A DNA stretch of 64,000 nucleotides from Aerococcus sp. Group 1 (GCF_000193205.1 NC_015278.1:1178001-1242000), one strand, 5' to 3'; counted from the stretch's first letter, positions 45,330-54,987 are shown. The notes: generated by a model from the letters alone, not told the origin. Made by a program: numbers and translations.

Positions 45330-46772
45330 CTACTCATTAAGGAGTTGCTGGTAAATCGTTAAATAGTCCTTAGCTGGTTTTTCCCAGCGGAAATCGCGAG
45401 TCATCGCATGTTGAATCAGATAATGCCAGGCTTCTTTTTGGTTGTAGTAAACGCCGAGTGCATAGTGGACCATGTTGGAAAAATCCCCCGCATCAAAACG
45501 TTTAAAACTAAAGCCATTGCCTTCTCCGGTAAACTGATTATAAGGAATAACCGTATCCTTTAAGCCTCCTGTTTCATGAACCAGGGGCAAAGTGCCATAA
45601 CGCATTGAAATCATTTGCGAAAGCCCACAAGGTTCAAAGGCACTCGGCATCAGGAAGAGGTCACTTCCGGCATAAATTTGTTGAGCTAATTGGGTATCAA
45701 AGTCAATATAGGCACAAAATCGTCCCTTATATTGGTCTTCAAAGTAACGGAAGGAGTGCTCGAAACGCTGATCACCTGTCCCTAAAATGAGGAATTGGGC
45801 AGAAGTGGTGTGCAATAATTCTTCAGCCTTAGCTTCTAATAATTGCATGCCCTTTTGGTCGGTTAAGCGGCTCACCACGGCAAGAAGCGGCCGGTCAGGA
45901 TCAACTGCTAAGCCCACCCGTTCCTGTAAGAAGGCCTTATTGGCTGCCTTCCCATCACGCACTGTATCCATGCTATAGTTTTTGGCTAAGGCAGGGTCTG
46001 TTTCCGGATTATTCAAATCATAATCAATGCCATTGATTATCCCGCGAATTTTAAAAGCATTAGCTCGAAGCGTTCCGTCTAAAGCTTCCCCAAATTCAGG
46101 GGTTTGGATCTCCCGAGCATAGCTAGGGCTAACAGTAGTGACAATATCACTAAAATTGATTCCTCCCTTTAAATAATTGACCCGGTTATTTTGTCTCACA
46201 CCCTTATCATGAAAGAGGCTATCAGTGGTATTGAAATAATTTTTTAAATTTTCTCGGTCCGTCCAGCCTTGAAAGCGCAAGTTATGAATGGTTAATACCT
46301 TGCGAATATTCTTATAGGCTTCTACCCAATGATAGCGATCAACTAAGAGTGCTGGAATCATGGCGCTTTGCCAGTCATTGACATGAATGACGTTAGGAAT
46401 AAAATCAATTTTCTCCATCATTTCAATAACTGCTAGGGAGAAAAAGGCAAAACGTTCTTCATCATCACCATAACCATAGAGAGAATCACGATCAAAATAA
46501 TCTAAATTATCGACAAAATAATAGCTTAGCCCTTCTAATTGTAAATATTTAATACCAACATAGGCTGTCTTCTTACCCATGTCGACAGTAAAGTGCATTA
46601 AATCGGTGACATCTTCTTTATATTTTTCTGGCATGAGCGTGTAATAAGGGAGGACGACACGAATATCTACCCCCTGGCGCTGTAATTCCTTAGGTAGGGC
46701 ATAGGAAACATCCCCCAGCCCCCCTGATTTAAAAAAAGGAGCTGCTTCTGCAGAAACAAATAAAACCTTCAT
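45330..46772 (-). CDS. glgA: Glycogen synthase (GT5)
   Basis: It extends alpha-1,4-glucan chains from ADP-glucose. About 480 residues: N-terminal ADP-glucose site KSGGLGDVSYALP near 15-27, HNLRFQG near 160, INGIDYDLNNP near 225, and the C-terminal GT-B texts SRLTDQKGMQLL, MPSAFEPCGLSQMISMRYGTLPLVHETGGLKDTV (in pieces). ATG at 46772 (second of two adjacent) follows AAAGAGGAC. An in-frame start at 46859 lies inside glgD and is rejected. It is the last gene of glgB-C-D-A. Confidence 0.95.
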   Translation of the reverse strand: MKVLFVSAEAAPFFKSGGLGDVSYALPKELQRQGVDIRVVLPYYTLMPEKYKEDVTDLMHFTVDMGKKTAYVGIKYLQLEGLSYYFVDNLDYFDRDSLYGYGDDEERFAFFSLAVIEMMEKIDFIPNVIHVNDWQSAMIPALLVDRYHWVEAYKNIRKVLTIHNLRFQGWTDRENLKNYFNTTDSLFHDKGVRQNNRVNYLKGGINFSDIVTTVSPSYAREIQTPEFGEALDGTLRANAFKIRGIINGIDYDLNNPETDPALAKNYSMDTVRDGKAANKAFLQERVGLAVDPDRPLLAVVSRLTDQKGMQLLEAKAEELLHTTSAQFLILGTGDQRFEHSFRYFEDQYKGRFCAYIDFDTQLAQQIYAGSDLFLMPSAFEPCGLSQMISMRYGTLPLVHETGGLKDTVIPYNQFTGEGNGFSFKRFDAGDFSNMVHYALGVYYNQKEAWHYLIQHAMTRDFRWEKPAKDYLTIYQQLLNE

Positions 46773-46815
46773 CATGTCCTCTTTTCTAACTCTTCCAATC
46801 ACCTGACAAAAAAGT

Positions 46816-47970
46816 TTAGAAGTCAGATCTCTTGATAACTTCATGCTTACCAATAACAATTAAATCGTCAGGTTTTCCTTCAATAACTGCTCCTGGTTCA
46901 ACGGTCACATTCTTATCCAAAATAGCGTAGGAAACCTTAGCCCCTTTACCAATTTTACAGCCTTGCAGGATAATAGAGTGACTAACTTCAGCTTCAGCCT
47001 CCACCACCACCTTACGAAATAGTTGGGAATGGAATACCTTTCCAAAAATTTCACAGCCCGTGGCTAATTGGGAATGCTTAACGTCAGCTCCTTTAGCGTA
47101 AAATGTTGGAACCCCATTGTGTCCCTTGGTATAGATACTCTGTTTGTTTTGAAAGAGCTCGGTATAAGCTTCTGCCTCTAACATATCCATACTTGCTTGG
47201 TAGTAAGCATTGATCGAATCGATATTAGCAATATAGCCATGATGTTCAACCCCAACCGTCTTATAATCTGGAAGGAATTGGATCAAAATGTCATCAAGGT
47301 TTTGATTGATGTCTTGGCTTTCTGCCTTTTCGATAATTTCTAACATGATTTTAGTTGGTACGATGGACATGTTCATATCATATAGGACGGTATCACTTTC
47401 AATTGGGGTAACCCCCTCAACTTGTAAATCATTAATATAGCCTGCTTCATCCAGGCTAACCAACCGCTCATTGGGATGATATTCTATCATTTCACGAGGA
47501 ACACGGGCATATAGGCGGGCAATATCAGCGTCAGAATCTTCTAGGGCTTCAATTAAATTACTAATAACCACATTGGCTAAGACACGCGATCCGGCAACAT
47601 AAACATAATCCGCATGCGAACGATTAATAAATGTCTCATGGTCATCATAAAAATCGCCACGGCGACTAGCTGCTTCATAAAGCGCTTGTTTATGCTCCAT
47701 TTGTGAGAAAGTAAATATGCCACCCCGATAAGTGTCCAAGTCCCAAGGTTTCCCGCTACGGATATGATCATAGACAGAACGACCTGATCGGCCGATAAAG
47801 AGGGCTGCCGAACGCATATTAGCGTAAGTGATACTAGATAGAGCAAAGTCTAATAAGCGGTAACGGCAAGCAAAAGGTAACATGGCAATAGGACGTTGCT
47901 TAGTCAATGGGTAAAGATCGTTATCATTTTCAGTTAAGTTTAATATTGCGCAAACTTTATTTTGAACCAT
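46816..47970 (-). CDS. glgD: GlgD, ADP-glucose pyrophosphorylase regulatory-type subunit
   Basis: A 384-residue nucleotidyltransferase-like protein that pairs with GlgC in Firmicutes and raises its activity. It has the sugar-nucleotide fold and a C-terminal left-handed helix ([40 protein letters not shown]). The N-terminal loop reads [29 protein letters not shown] instead of the GGKGTRL of active enzymes, as expected for GlgD. ATG at 47970 is well spaced from AGGGGG. It overlaps the end of glgC by 14 bp. Confidence 0.94.
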   Translation of the reverse strand: MVQNKVCAILNLTENDNDLYPLTKQRPIAMLPFACRYRLLDFALSSITYANMRSAALFIGRSGRSVYDHIRSGKPWDLDTYRGGIFTFSQMEHKQALYEAASRRGDFYDDHETFINRSHADYVYVAGSRVLANVVISNLIEALEDSDADIARLYARVPREMIEYHPNERLVSLDEAGYINDLQVEGVTPIESDTVLYDMNMSIVPTKIMLEIIEKAESQDINQNLDDILIQFLPDYKTVGVEHHGYIANIDSINAYYQASMDMLEAEAYTELFQNKQSIYTKGHNGVPTFYAKGADVKHSQLATGCEIFGKVFHSQLFRKVVVEAEAEVSHSIILQGCKIGKGAKVSYAILDKNVTVEPGAVIEGKPDDLIVIGKHEVIKRSDF

Positions 47971-49096
47971 GCTCACTACCCCCTATTATTTCTTCATATC
48001 CAGCCACCTGAATATCATGTACTTCACCAACAAAGCGTGTATTATCCATCACTTCAGCATTTTCACCCAGAATCGCATACTTAATTTCTACATTCTGGCC
48101 AATTTTTGCTCCTGACATAATCACACTATTTTCAATCAGACTTCCCTTGCCAATTGTGACATTTTGAGAAATGACAGAATTTTTAATGCTTCCACGATTA
48201 ATTGTTCCATCACAAATCATTGAATCTTCGACATGACTTTCTCCTGACATGAATTGTGGAGGGGCAAACGCAACTTTCGAAAAGATGGGCCAGGTATCTT
48301 CTCGAATATTCAGCGGATGGTTAGGCTCTAAGAATTCCATATTAGCTTCCCAAAGACTGTCGATGGTCCCAACATCCTTCCAGTAACCATGGAAGGAATA
48401 GGCGTAAAGTCTTTCTTGGTTTTCAAGATAAGTAGGAATAACATCATGGCCAAAGTCTTCCATTTCCTCAGGGTCATTTACCAAATATTGGCGTAATAAT
48501 TCCCAATTAAAAATATAAATCCCCATGGAAGCTAAATTACTTTTAGGCTCAGCCGGTTTCTCTTCAAATTCAACAATGCGGCCGGCCTCATCCGTATTCA
48601 TAATGCCAAAACGGGAAGCTTCTTCCATTGGAACGGGGATGACTCCTACTGTACAATCAGCTTCGTTCTTTATATGCTCTTGAAGCATGGCTTCATAATT
48701 CATTTTATAAATATGGTCACCAGACAGGATGAGGACATATTTAGGTTGATGTGAATCGACGAAGGCTACATTTTGATAAATCGCATTGGCTGTTCCCTTA
48801 AACCATTTTTCTCCTTCACTACTTGAGTAAGGCTGTAAAACAGCTGCCCCGCCATCACTAACATCCAGCCCCCAAGGTGCTCCATTACCAATATGGTCAT
48901 TTAAAACGAGTGGTTCATACTGAGTCATCACTCCTACTGTCGTAATACCTGAATTCGCACAATTACTTAAGGGAAAATCAATGATACGGTATTTCCCCCC
49001 AAAAGGGACAGCAGGTTTAGCGATATCTTGAGTGAGTTTCCCTAAACGAGTCCCTTTACCACCAGCTAAAATCATAGCTAACATTTCACTTTTCAT
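47957..49096 (-). CDS. glgC: Glucose-1-phosphate adenylyltransferase
   Basis: It makes ADP-glucose from glucose-1-phosphate and ATP, the committed step of glycogen synthesis. The 379 residues include [16 protein letters not shown] near 7-22, [15 protein letters not shown] near 26-40, [13 protein letters not shown] near 120 and the hexapeptide-repeat C-terminus. The start aligns with Bacillus GlgC. Its ribosome binding site (GAGGAGGG) is about 20 nt upstream, separated by a small hairpin (ACGAG/CTCGT) that would bring it closer. Third to last gene of the glg operon. Confidence 0.95.
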   Translation of the reverse strand: MKSEMLAMILAGGKGTRLGKLTQDIAKPAVPFGGKYRIIDFPLSNCANSGITTVGVMTQYEPLVLNDHIGNGAPWGLDVSDGGAAVLQPYSSSEGEKWFKGTANAIYQNVAFVDSHQPKYVLILSGDHIYKMNYEAMLQEHIKNEADCTVGVIPVPMEEASRFGIMNTDEAGRIVEFEEKPAEPKSNLASMGIYIFNWELLRQYLVNDPEEMEDFGHDVIPTYLENQERLYAYSFHGYWKDVGTIDSLWEANMEFLEPNHPLNIREDTWPIFSKVAFAPPQFMSGESHVEDSMICDGTINRGSIKNSVISQNVTIGKGSLIENSVIMSGAKIGQNVEIKYAILGENAEVMDNTRFVGEVHDIQVAGYEEIIGGSEHGSK

Positions 49097-49099
49097 AGA

Positions 49100-49125
49100 T
49101 TACGAGATTACTCTCGTCCCTCCTC
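49100..49125 (-). promoter_or_regulatory. Hairpin between ribosome binding site and glgC start
   Basis: On the minus strand GAGGAGGG is followed by ACGAG-AGTAAT-CTCGT and then AATCTATG. Folding of the hairpin would restore normal spacing, so translation of glgC may depend on it. Confidence 0.45.
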
Positions 49126-49187
49126 TCTGAAATAAAAATTATTTCCCAGCCTTCTACAGCATTGTACGGCCTAGGCATTGAATTTAC

Positions 49188-51157
49188 TTAATGATTACTT
49201 GTTTGCTGACTATTGCCTTTGGCTGCTTTTGCTTGCGATTTGACCAAGGCTTCTTCATCAATGGTGTCTGGTACTAGTAGTAAAAGCGATAGACTCGGCA
49301 GAACAAGTTCAATTGAATAGTTTTGTTTTTGATGTGCTTTGTCTTCGGTCTGGAAGACCTCTTTCTGGTAGAGCCAGTTACCGCCAAATTCTTTCATTTC
49401 ACTATTTAATAGTATTCGGTAACTGCCTGGCAAAGGCACACCCAATCGATAATTGTGGCGTTCAACTGGAGTAAAATTAAATATACAGATGACACAATCG
49501 CTTAATTCTTCCCCTTTGCGGATGAAAGCCACAATGCTTTCATCAGGATTATCTGCCTCAAGAAAAATGATGCCTTTAGCTGATAAATCATAGTGATGAA
49601 GCGCTTTCTTACTTAAGTATAACTGATTTAATGTGGAAATGTAATCTTGAAATTCCAAATTATATTCCCTGGACAAGGTCTCCCATTCTAAGCCTTCATA
49701 GAAACGCCATTCTAAAAATTGACCAATTTCATTGCCCATAAAACTTAATTTTTTCCGGGATATACCATCCGATAACCTTCCATTAACCGCAAATTAGCAA
49801 ATTGACGGTAACGGTTATCCCCTGGCATCTTTCCTAGTAAAGATTCTTTTCCATGGACGACTTCATCATGGGAAAAAGGCAGAATAAAGTTTTCATCAAA
49901 CATATACATGAAGGTGAAGGTAATTAACCGATAATTATAGGAGCGCGAGAGTGGGTCAAGCTTAAAGAATTTGAGAGTATCATTCATCCAGCCCATATTC
50001 CACTTGAAATTGAAGCCAAGACCACCTTGGTCAATCGACTGGGTGACTCCTGGCCAAGCAGTACTTTCCTCAGCAATCATTAAATATGAGGGGTCACGCA
50101 GGAAAATTTCTTTATTCAAGCGGCGTATAAAATCGACCCCCTCTAAATTGACATTATTCCCATAAATATTAGGTGTCCAGTCCCCATCATCGTAGTCAAG
50201 ATAAAGCATGTTAGACACCGCGTCCACCCGTAAGCCATCAAAATGAAATTCTTCGAGCCAATAGACAGCATTGGATATGAGAAAACTTTGGACTTGATTT
50301 TTTCCTAAGTCAAAATTCAGGGTCCCCCAACGAATGTTCTTAGCTCGCCTGGGATCACTATATTCAAAAGTCGGCCCACCGTCAAAGTTAGCCATGGCAT
50401 CATCATTAATCACAAAATGACCAGGTACCCAATCCATGATGACTCCAATTCCTGCTTGATGAGCTGCATCCACAAAACGTTTTAGCGGATCAAAGTCATG
50501 CCCATAACGGCCAGCAATGGAGTAATAACCACTGACTTGGTAACCCCATGAGGCTTCAAGTGGATGTTCGGTCAGAGGCATAAATTCAATGTGGGTATAA
50601 CCCATTTTCTTAACATAAGGAATTAACTCCTTGCGTAAATCATCGAAACTATAAGCCCTACCATCTGCATGGCGTTGCCAAGAGGACTGATGGACTTCAT
50701 AGATATTAATCGGGCTCTGATAAATATTTTGTTGTCGCCTGGTCTGGAGCCATTTTTCATCATTCCAGCTATAACTCGTGGGATTCTGGATGACTGAGGC
50801 AGTTTTAGGTGGAACTTCACTAGCAAAGGCAAAAGGGTCTTGTTTTTCTTTAACCAAGCCATCCCGCCCTTCAATGACAAATTTGTATAAATCCCACTCA
50901 GAAGCTTCCTTAATAACTGTTGTCCAAGCACCAGTTTCTCCGACTCGTTCTAGCGCTTGCGGCTGCCACTGGTTAAAATCACCTTCAATCGCCACTGATT
51001 TGGCCTGGGGAGCCCAAGTGGTAAAGCGATAACCGTCTTGAGAAGATGAAGCCATTTTATGGGCTCCTAAGAAGCGATAAGCATGATAATGTTTTCCTTT
51101 ATTAAAGAAATACATATTGTCTTCAATATTTTTTAAACTTAATTCTTGATTAGACAT
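49188..51157 (-). pseudogene. glgB: 1,4-alpha-glucan branching enzyme, frameshifted
   Basis: GlgB adds alpha-1,6 branches to glycogen. The long first frame (470 codons) has the CBM48 domain (YRFTTWAPQAKSVAIEGDFNQW near 43-64) and the GH13 barrel: HFDGLRVDAVSNMLY (nucleophile Asp), LMIAEESTAWP (acid/base Glu) and LPFSHDEVVHGKESLL. It stops after VYPGKN. The remainder (MGNEIGQFLEWRFYEGLEW onward) is in the next frame. One more A at the T6/A6 run 49749-49754 gives YPGKKLSFMGNEIGQF and a 656-residue protein. It is the first gene of the glg operon, with a structured leader ahead. Confidence 0.93.
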
Positions 51158-51182
51158 CTATCTCACCCCTATCTTTCTATAC

Positions 51183-51364
51183 AAAAAAGGCGAGGAGAAA
51201 TCTCCTCGCCTTCCCTAGACTAAGGGTTAATCAGTGTTCACATCACTCATTAACCAAGTACCTACTTCCTGTAGTGGTTTAAACAATAAACCGTGTACTC
51301 TCTATAACACTACATGGACTTATCTTATGCCATGTTGATGTCGATTCATCGCATGAAATAAGTC
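51183..51364 (-). ncRNA. Structured leader or small RNA upstream of glgB
   Basis: On the minus strand three hairpins and a terminator follow each other. Arms GACTTAT/ATAAGTC (51317-51364); TGTAGT...GGTTTA/TAAACC...ACTACA (51270-51314); GGTTAAT-AGTG/CACT-ATTAACC (51225-51255); and a 12-bp GC-rich terminator AAGGCGAGGAGA/TCTCCTCGCCTT with T6 (51183-51212). The terminator ends 25 bp before glgB. It does not match the T-box, 6S or TPP patterns I know. It could be a glg leader with attenuation or a separate RNA. Confidence 0.55.
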
Positions 51365-51407
51365 TATCATAGAGTATCCTATTAAACAAGGAATTTATTT
51401 AAATCGT

Positions 51408-51788
51408 CTATAAGACTCCATCCTGAATCACTTCAATTTTATACCCATCAGGATCAGTTACAAAATAGTAGAAAGGATCCATTCCGGGTAAGCCAGAAAT
51501 ATCAGTCAGTTCGTACCCTTTTTCTTCATGTTGGTCATGAATAGCTTTAACATCATCAACTAATAAACCAATATGACCATAGCCATTACCAAGATCATAA
51601 CCATCACTGTCATAATTATAGGTTAATTCTAAGCGCCAGCTGGAGCCTGGTAAGGCCATATAACATAAGGTAAATTCATTATCCGGAAAATCCTTTTTAT
51701 CAACCACTTCAAATCCGAAAGCTTCTTGATAAAAAGCAATCGAGGCTTCAAAATCCTTCACCCGCACACAAGTATGATCAACTTTCAT
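51408..51788 (-). CDS. VOC-family protein, lactoylglutathione lyase-like
   Basis: A 126-residue glyoxalase I-type protein with two beta-alpha-beta-beta-beta units. The metal ligands are the expected ones: His in KVDHTCVRV (residue 4), Glu in WRLELTYNYD, His in GYGHIGLLVDD and Glu in PDGYKIEVIQ. It probably detoxifies methylglyoxal through a thiol adduct. Start at 51788, 9 bp after AGAAGGG. It precedes the glg leader in the same direction but is separated from glgB by a terminator. Confidence 0.85.
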   Translation of the reverse strand: MKVDHTCVRVKDFEASIAFYQEAFGFEVVDKKDFPDNEFTLCYMALPGSSWRLELTYNYDSDGYDLGNGYGHIGLLVDDVKAIHDQHEEKGYELTDISGLPGMDPFYYFVTDPDGYKIEVIQDGVL

Positions 51789-51797
51789 TGCTTCCAT

Positions 51798-52029
51798 CCC
51801 TTCTATATTTGCTACATCTATATATGCTTTAATCTTACCCTATCTCACTAAGATTTTCAAAGTAAAGCTGCTATTCAAACACTTTACTAGGCTAAACTTA
51901 ATTTCTTTGACTCAGTTCTTATATTTTCTTTTCAAGTATTTAAAAAAGCGTAATCTAACATATAAGCTACTGGCAGGTGTTTGGAAGCTAAATACGGTAA
52001 ATAGGTACTAAAGCGGAATAGAAAGTAAT
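51798..52029. other. Intergenic stretch without recognised gene
   Basis: Besides the VOC promoter at 51832-51860, I see no open frame, repeat or convincing structure up to the tRNA-Leu terminator at 52030. Confidence 0.5.
51832..51860 (-). promoter_or_regulatory. Promoter of VOC gene
   Basis: TTGAAA, 17 bp, TAAGAT on the minus strand. Confidence 0.65.
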
Positions 52030-52053
52030 AAAAAAGCGGTCCTTAGAACCGCT
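52030..52053 (-). terminator. Terminator after tRNA-Leu
   Basis: Minus-strand AGCGGTTC/GGACCGCT stem followed by TTTTTTATT. Confidence 0.8.
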
Positions 52054-52101
52054 CATTCATTTACTTCTATAAGCCTTTTGGCCTGTTTCTAAAATATTTT
52101 A

Positions 52102-52186
52102 TGCGGCCAAGAGGACTTGAACCTCCACGGGAATTACTCCCACTACCCCCTCAAGGTAGCGCGTCTGCCGATTCCGCCATGACCGC
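52102..52186 (-). tRNA. tRNA-Leu(GAG)
   Basis: An 85-nt class II tRNA on the minus strand: acceptor GCGGTCA/TGGCCGC, anticodon loop CTTGAGG (anticodon GAG), long variable arm GGGAGTAATTCCC, T-arm GTTCAAGTC. CCA is not encoded. Confidence 0.95.
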
Positions 52187-52205
52187 TAAATTTGACTACC
52201 CATAT

Positions 52206-52235
52206 ATCATAACTTAATTGTCACTCTTCTGTCAA
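52206..52235 (-). promoter_or_regulatory. Promoter of tRNA-Leu
   Basis: TTGACA, 18 bp, TATGAT on the minus strand. Confidence 0.75.
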
Positions 52236-52331
52236 GAACTTTTATTATCCTTTTCTGCAAAAGAAAAAGCCTATTAACAGCAAATATCATATAGCCTTAA
52301 TAACTGTAATTATTAAGTGATCCAATTATAT

Positions 52332-52363
52332 AAAAAAAGAGCCGAGATTATAGACTCAGGCTC
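52332..52363 (-). terminator. Terminator after degV
   Basis: Minus-strand AGAGCCTGAG/CTCGGCTCT (one mismatch) followed by a run of T. Confidence 0.8.
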
Positions 52364-52371
52364 TCTGTTTA

Positions 52372-53250
52372 TTATTCTCCTTGTGGGCGACGACATGCTA
52401 GCGTTCCCATGCCAATACATCCTTGGCCTCCATGGGTCCCTAAAACAGGGGTCAAATAAGTCGTCATATAATCTAAATCAGGGAATTCAGCTAAAATTGC
52501 TTGTTCAAATTCTTTGACTTCCTCAGGGGCATTACCATGAGCAAAAGCTAATTTTAGCCCTGCAGGGTAGCGATCTTTTGCCTCTTGAACGAGTTCAATA
52601 TAGCGCTTGATCACCTTACGTTTGGTTCTAACCTTATCAAATAAAACCACTTCACCTGCTTCATTGAAGTATAGAATAACAAATACTCTTAGCATGGTAG
52701 ACAAGGCTGCTTGAAAGGAAGTTGCTCGTCCGCCTTTAACAATATTTTTCAAGTCTTTTAACATGACATAGACACGGGAGTTATCAGCAATCCATTGCAT
52801 TTCTTCCGCTATAGCTTCAGGCTGCCGCCCCTCTTCTACCATTGCCATTCCCTCTTTTAAGATGTGAAGCATTTGGATAGAAGTTCCCTTAGAGTCGATA
52901 ATATAAGAATTAAAGTGTTCAGCATACTCCTCTAAAATCATATGGGCAGTCTGTAAGGTCCCGCTTATTTTAGAGGAAAGGAAAATACCAAAAACTGTGT
53001 CATAGCCTTCTTCCACTAGCCGGTCACAGACCCGGTAAAATTCTACAGGTTGAGGTTGCGAAGAGCTTGGGAGGTCCTCACTGGTCTCCAATTTGTTGTA
53101 AAAGCGCTTGCTTTCCGCAATATCTGTCGTGTCACCAAAGACCTCCCCATCAGGAAAACGTACCGATAATTCCACTTCCATGACATTGGGCAAATTCTTC
53201 ATATTATCGGGAAGTGATGCCGTACTATCAATGATAAAAGCAGCCTTCAT
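52372..53250 (-). CDS. DegV-family fatty-acid-binding protein
   Basis: DegV/FakB-like proteins bind fatty acids and present them to the kinase FakA for phosphorylation and use in phospholipids. The 292 residues show the family texts IDSTASLP near 7-14, TSSSQP-like DLPSSSQPQPVEF near 57-69, SSKISGTLQTA near 90-100, IDSKGTSIQM near 116 and LGTHGGQGCIGMG near the C-terminus. AAGGAGG lies before the ATG. It has its own promoter and terminator. Confidence 0.92.
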   Translation of the reverse strand: MKAAFIIDSTASLPDNMKNLPNVMEVELSVRFPDGEVFGDTTDIAESKRFYNKLETSEDLPSSSQPQPVEFYRVCDRLVEEGYDTVFGIFLSSKISGTLQTAHMILEEYAEHFNSYIIDSKGTSIQMLHILKEGMAMVEEGRQPEAIAEEMQWIADNSRVYVMLKDLKNIVKGGRATSFQAALSTMLRVFVILYFNEAGEVVLFDKVRTKRKVIKRYIELVQEAKDRYPAGLKLAFAHGNAPEEVKEFEQAILAEFPDLDYMTTYLTPVLGTHGGQGCIGMGTLACRRPQGE

Positions 53251-53297
53251 AATTTACTCAATTTCCTCCTTATATAAAATGGGTATTTAATTATCTT

Positions 53298-53326
53298 ATA
53301 CTAGCACAAAAAAACAATTTTGATAA
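53298..53326 (-). promoter_or_regulatory. Promoter of degV
   Basis: TTATCA, 17 bp, TAGTAT with extended TGC on the minus strand. Confidence 0.5.
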
Positions 53327-53427
53327 GTAAAGACCATTGTCTATAAGAGACTAGTTAGCCAATTATTATTGATAGCATTAACGTCCGTTCTAAATGCCGT
53401 TTGTTTCTCCACTATTAAGTGTCTTTA

Positions 53428-54168
53428 TCACAGGGGATACAAAACTTGCAGAAAATATGGCATTTGTTTGCGCCACCATGGCCAATCATGGGCCACATCT
53501 TCTCCCCAAGTATCAAACCAAGCAGGGATTTGTTTACATTCAAAGGCCGCTTTTAGGCTATAAAAGCTTGATAGACCATCTTCTTCCCAGGGGCCGAGTC
53601 CTGTACATACAATGATATCGCCTTGGCGGTAATGGTCAATAAACCAAGGATCATTTTGCCCCCAAAGGAAATCGACTGGTGAGTTATGGTAAATTTCGAA
53701 ATCATCCTGGTAGCCTTTCATGAAATAACGAACATCATATACTCCACTTAGAGCAATCACAGTATCAATTACATCTGGGTGGTTTAAAAAAGTATTAATG
53801 GCATGATAGGCTCCCATACTGCAACCGGTTGCGCCCATGGGGTCCATCCAATTCGAAACATGCTTAATTAAGGGAAGAGCTTCTTCAATAAAATAACGAT
53901 CATAAGCCTGTTGGGCTAAAGCCATGTCGTGACCTGATTTATTGGATAACCAGCTCTGATCATCATAGGATGATAAAGTAAAGAATTGCACCTTACCATT
54001 ATCAATCCAAGCTTGGCAGGCCTCAATCATCCCGAAATCAGCATATTCATTATGAGACCCACCTGAAGAGGGAAAGACCAAAAAGGGCTTTCCAGCGTGT
54101 CCATAACGATTAATTGACATATTCCGTCCAATATTGTGCCCATAGTGGGTATAGCTTTCAAAATTCAT
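53428..54168 (-). CDS. Putative esterase (alpha/beta hydrolase)
   Basis: A 246-residue member of the esterase-D/PHB-depolymerase-like alpha/beta hydrolases. The nucleophile elbow is GATGCSMGAYHA near 117-128, a later WGQNDPWF may supply the Asp, and DVAHDWPWWRKQMPYFL near the C-terminus has the His. There is no signal peptide, so it acts in the cytosol. The sequence SFYSLKAAFECKQIPAWFDTWG is typical of a family of uncharacterised bacterial esterases. Start at 54168 after AAGGAGA. It stands alone; the substrate is unknown. Confidence 0.8.
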   Translation of the reverse strand: MNFESYTHYGHNIGRNMSINRYGHAGKPFLVFPSSGGSHNEYADFGMIEACQAWIDNGKVQFFTLSSYDDQSWLSNKSGHDMALAQQAYDRYFIEEALPLIKHVSNWMDPMGATGCSMGAYHAINTFLNHPDVIDTVIALSGVYDVRYFMKGYQDDFEIYHNSPVDFLWGQNDPWFIDHYRQGDIIVCTGLGPWEEDGLSSFYSLKAAFECKQIPAWFDTWGEDVAHDWPWWRKQMPYFLQVLYPL

Positions 54169-54189
54169 AACTGTCTCCTTAATATTCAC

Positions 54190-54430
54190 CTAAGTATCAA
54201 ATTAGTAGAGCGAAAATCAATTAATTTTGACTTGCCTTAAGCCTCGCTTCACTCATTAACAAAATTGCCAGCATTGCTAAGGGTAGACTTATCTGCTAAG
54301 CTAGAAGATCAGTCATTTTTTATCAGCTGGATATTTTTCCTCATAGTATAGCACAATTTAAATCGAGATTATTAGCTTTAGACAATATTTGGCAAACAAT
54401 AAATCAGTACCTGCTCATTGGTTGGAACAG
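54190..54430. other. Intergenic stretch between esterase and YolD-like gene
   Basis: Divergent control region. A possible extended -10 (TGCTATACT, minus strand, -10 at 54345-54350) could serve the esterase with a leader of about 170 nt. No open frame or repeat is seen. Confidence 0.4.
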
Positions 54431-54459
54431 TTGACAATCAGAACATATGTTCTTATATT
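54431..54459 (+). promoter_or_regulatory. Promoter of YolD-like gene
   Basis: TTGACA, 17 bp, TATATT. The spacer is occupied by a LexA/SOS box, so repression by LexA would block polymerase directly. Confidence 0.8.
54441..54452. promoter_or_regulatory. LexA (SOS) operator
   Basis: GAACATATGTTC is a perfect dyad matching the Gram-positive SOS box GAAC-N4-GTTC, located between -35 and -10. Confidence 0.85.
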
Positions 54460-54510
54460 AAGAGATAGTACGATATGATTATTTACTAGCTAATATAAGG
54501 AAATGATTCT

Positions 54511-54870
54511 ATGCCCGAGCAAACGAAACACAAAAAATTTCCCCATGCCTATCGATCCATGATCAAATGGCAGAGCATGTTCCTATCTGAACACCGAGAA
54601 GCCTTAAGGTCAAGGCAAAAAAATTACGGTAGAGTCCATCCCCTGGCCATGACTAGCCAGCAAATGACTTTGACCGAACTCCGCCAGAAACTTTTTCTGG
54701 CCTTGAATAGTCAACTCCCCTGCATCATTGTTTTGAATGAAGTCGACTCAGATGGCCACTATCGATTACTACATGGTTATATACACAGCCTGGACCACGA
54801 GTATTTTCTGATGAACCAAGAAACAATTCCTTTATCTCTCCTTAAATCTTGCCAAGTCATTCTAGATTAA
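54511..54870 (+). CDS. YolD-like protein, SOS-regulated
   Basis: A 119-residue soluble protein that fits the YolD-like pattern: an N-terminal SMIKWQSMFLSEHREAL (compare MIKWAPxxxLPEH), a helix-rich middle, then strands ending in HGYIHSLDHEYFLMNQETIPLSLLKSCQVI (in family form GYI...I..IPL..I..I). YolD genes usually sit next to Y-family polymerase genes and belong to the SOS response. No umuC-like gene adjoins, but the LexA box in the promoter supports the call. TAAGGAA precedes the ATG. The biochemical role is not established. Confidence 0.7.
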   Translation: MPEQTKHKKFPHAYRSMIKWQSMFLSEHREALRSRQKNYGRVHPLAMTSQQMTLTELRQKLFLALNSQLPCIIVLNEVDSDGHYRLLHGYIHSLDHEYFLMNQETIPLSLLKSCQVILD

Positions 54871-54907
54871 TCGGCTTATTTTACCGAATTTTAAAGGCCT
54901 AAGCGCT

Positions 54908-54927
54908 TTACTTGTAAATACAAGTAA
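54908..54927. promoter_or_regulatory. MarR-type operator palindrome
   Basis: TTACTTGTA-AA-TACAAGTAA is a perfect 20-bp dyad overlapping the -35 region of the marR-ABC operon; a typical autoregulatory MarR site. Confidence 0.75.
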
Positions 54928-54940
54928 AAATGATTATCAT
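54912..54940 (+). promoter_or_regulatory. Promoter of marR-ABC operon
   Basis: TTGTAA, 17 bp, TATCAT, with its -35 box inside the palindrome at 54908-54927. Confidence 0.6.
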
Positions 54941-54987
54941 GGATAAATGGACATTTTCAAAAATAAAATGCTTAGAAAGGAGTTACT

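Noticed and set aside
51183..51364. T-box, 6S RNA or known riboswitch before glgB
   Set aside because: No T-box core sequence, no long rod with closed ends, and none of the aptamer signatures I can recognise.
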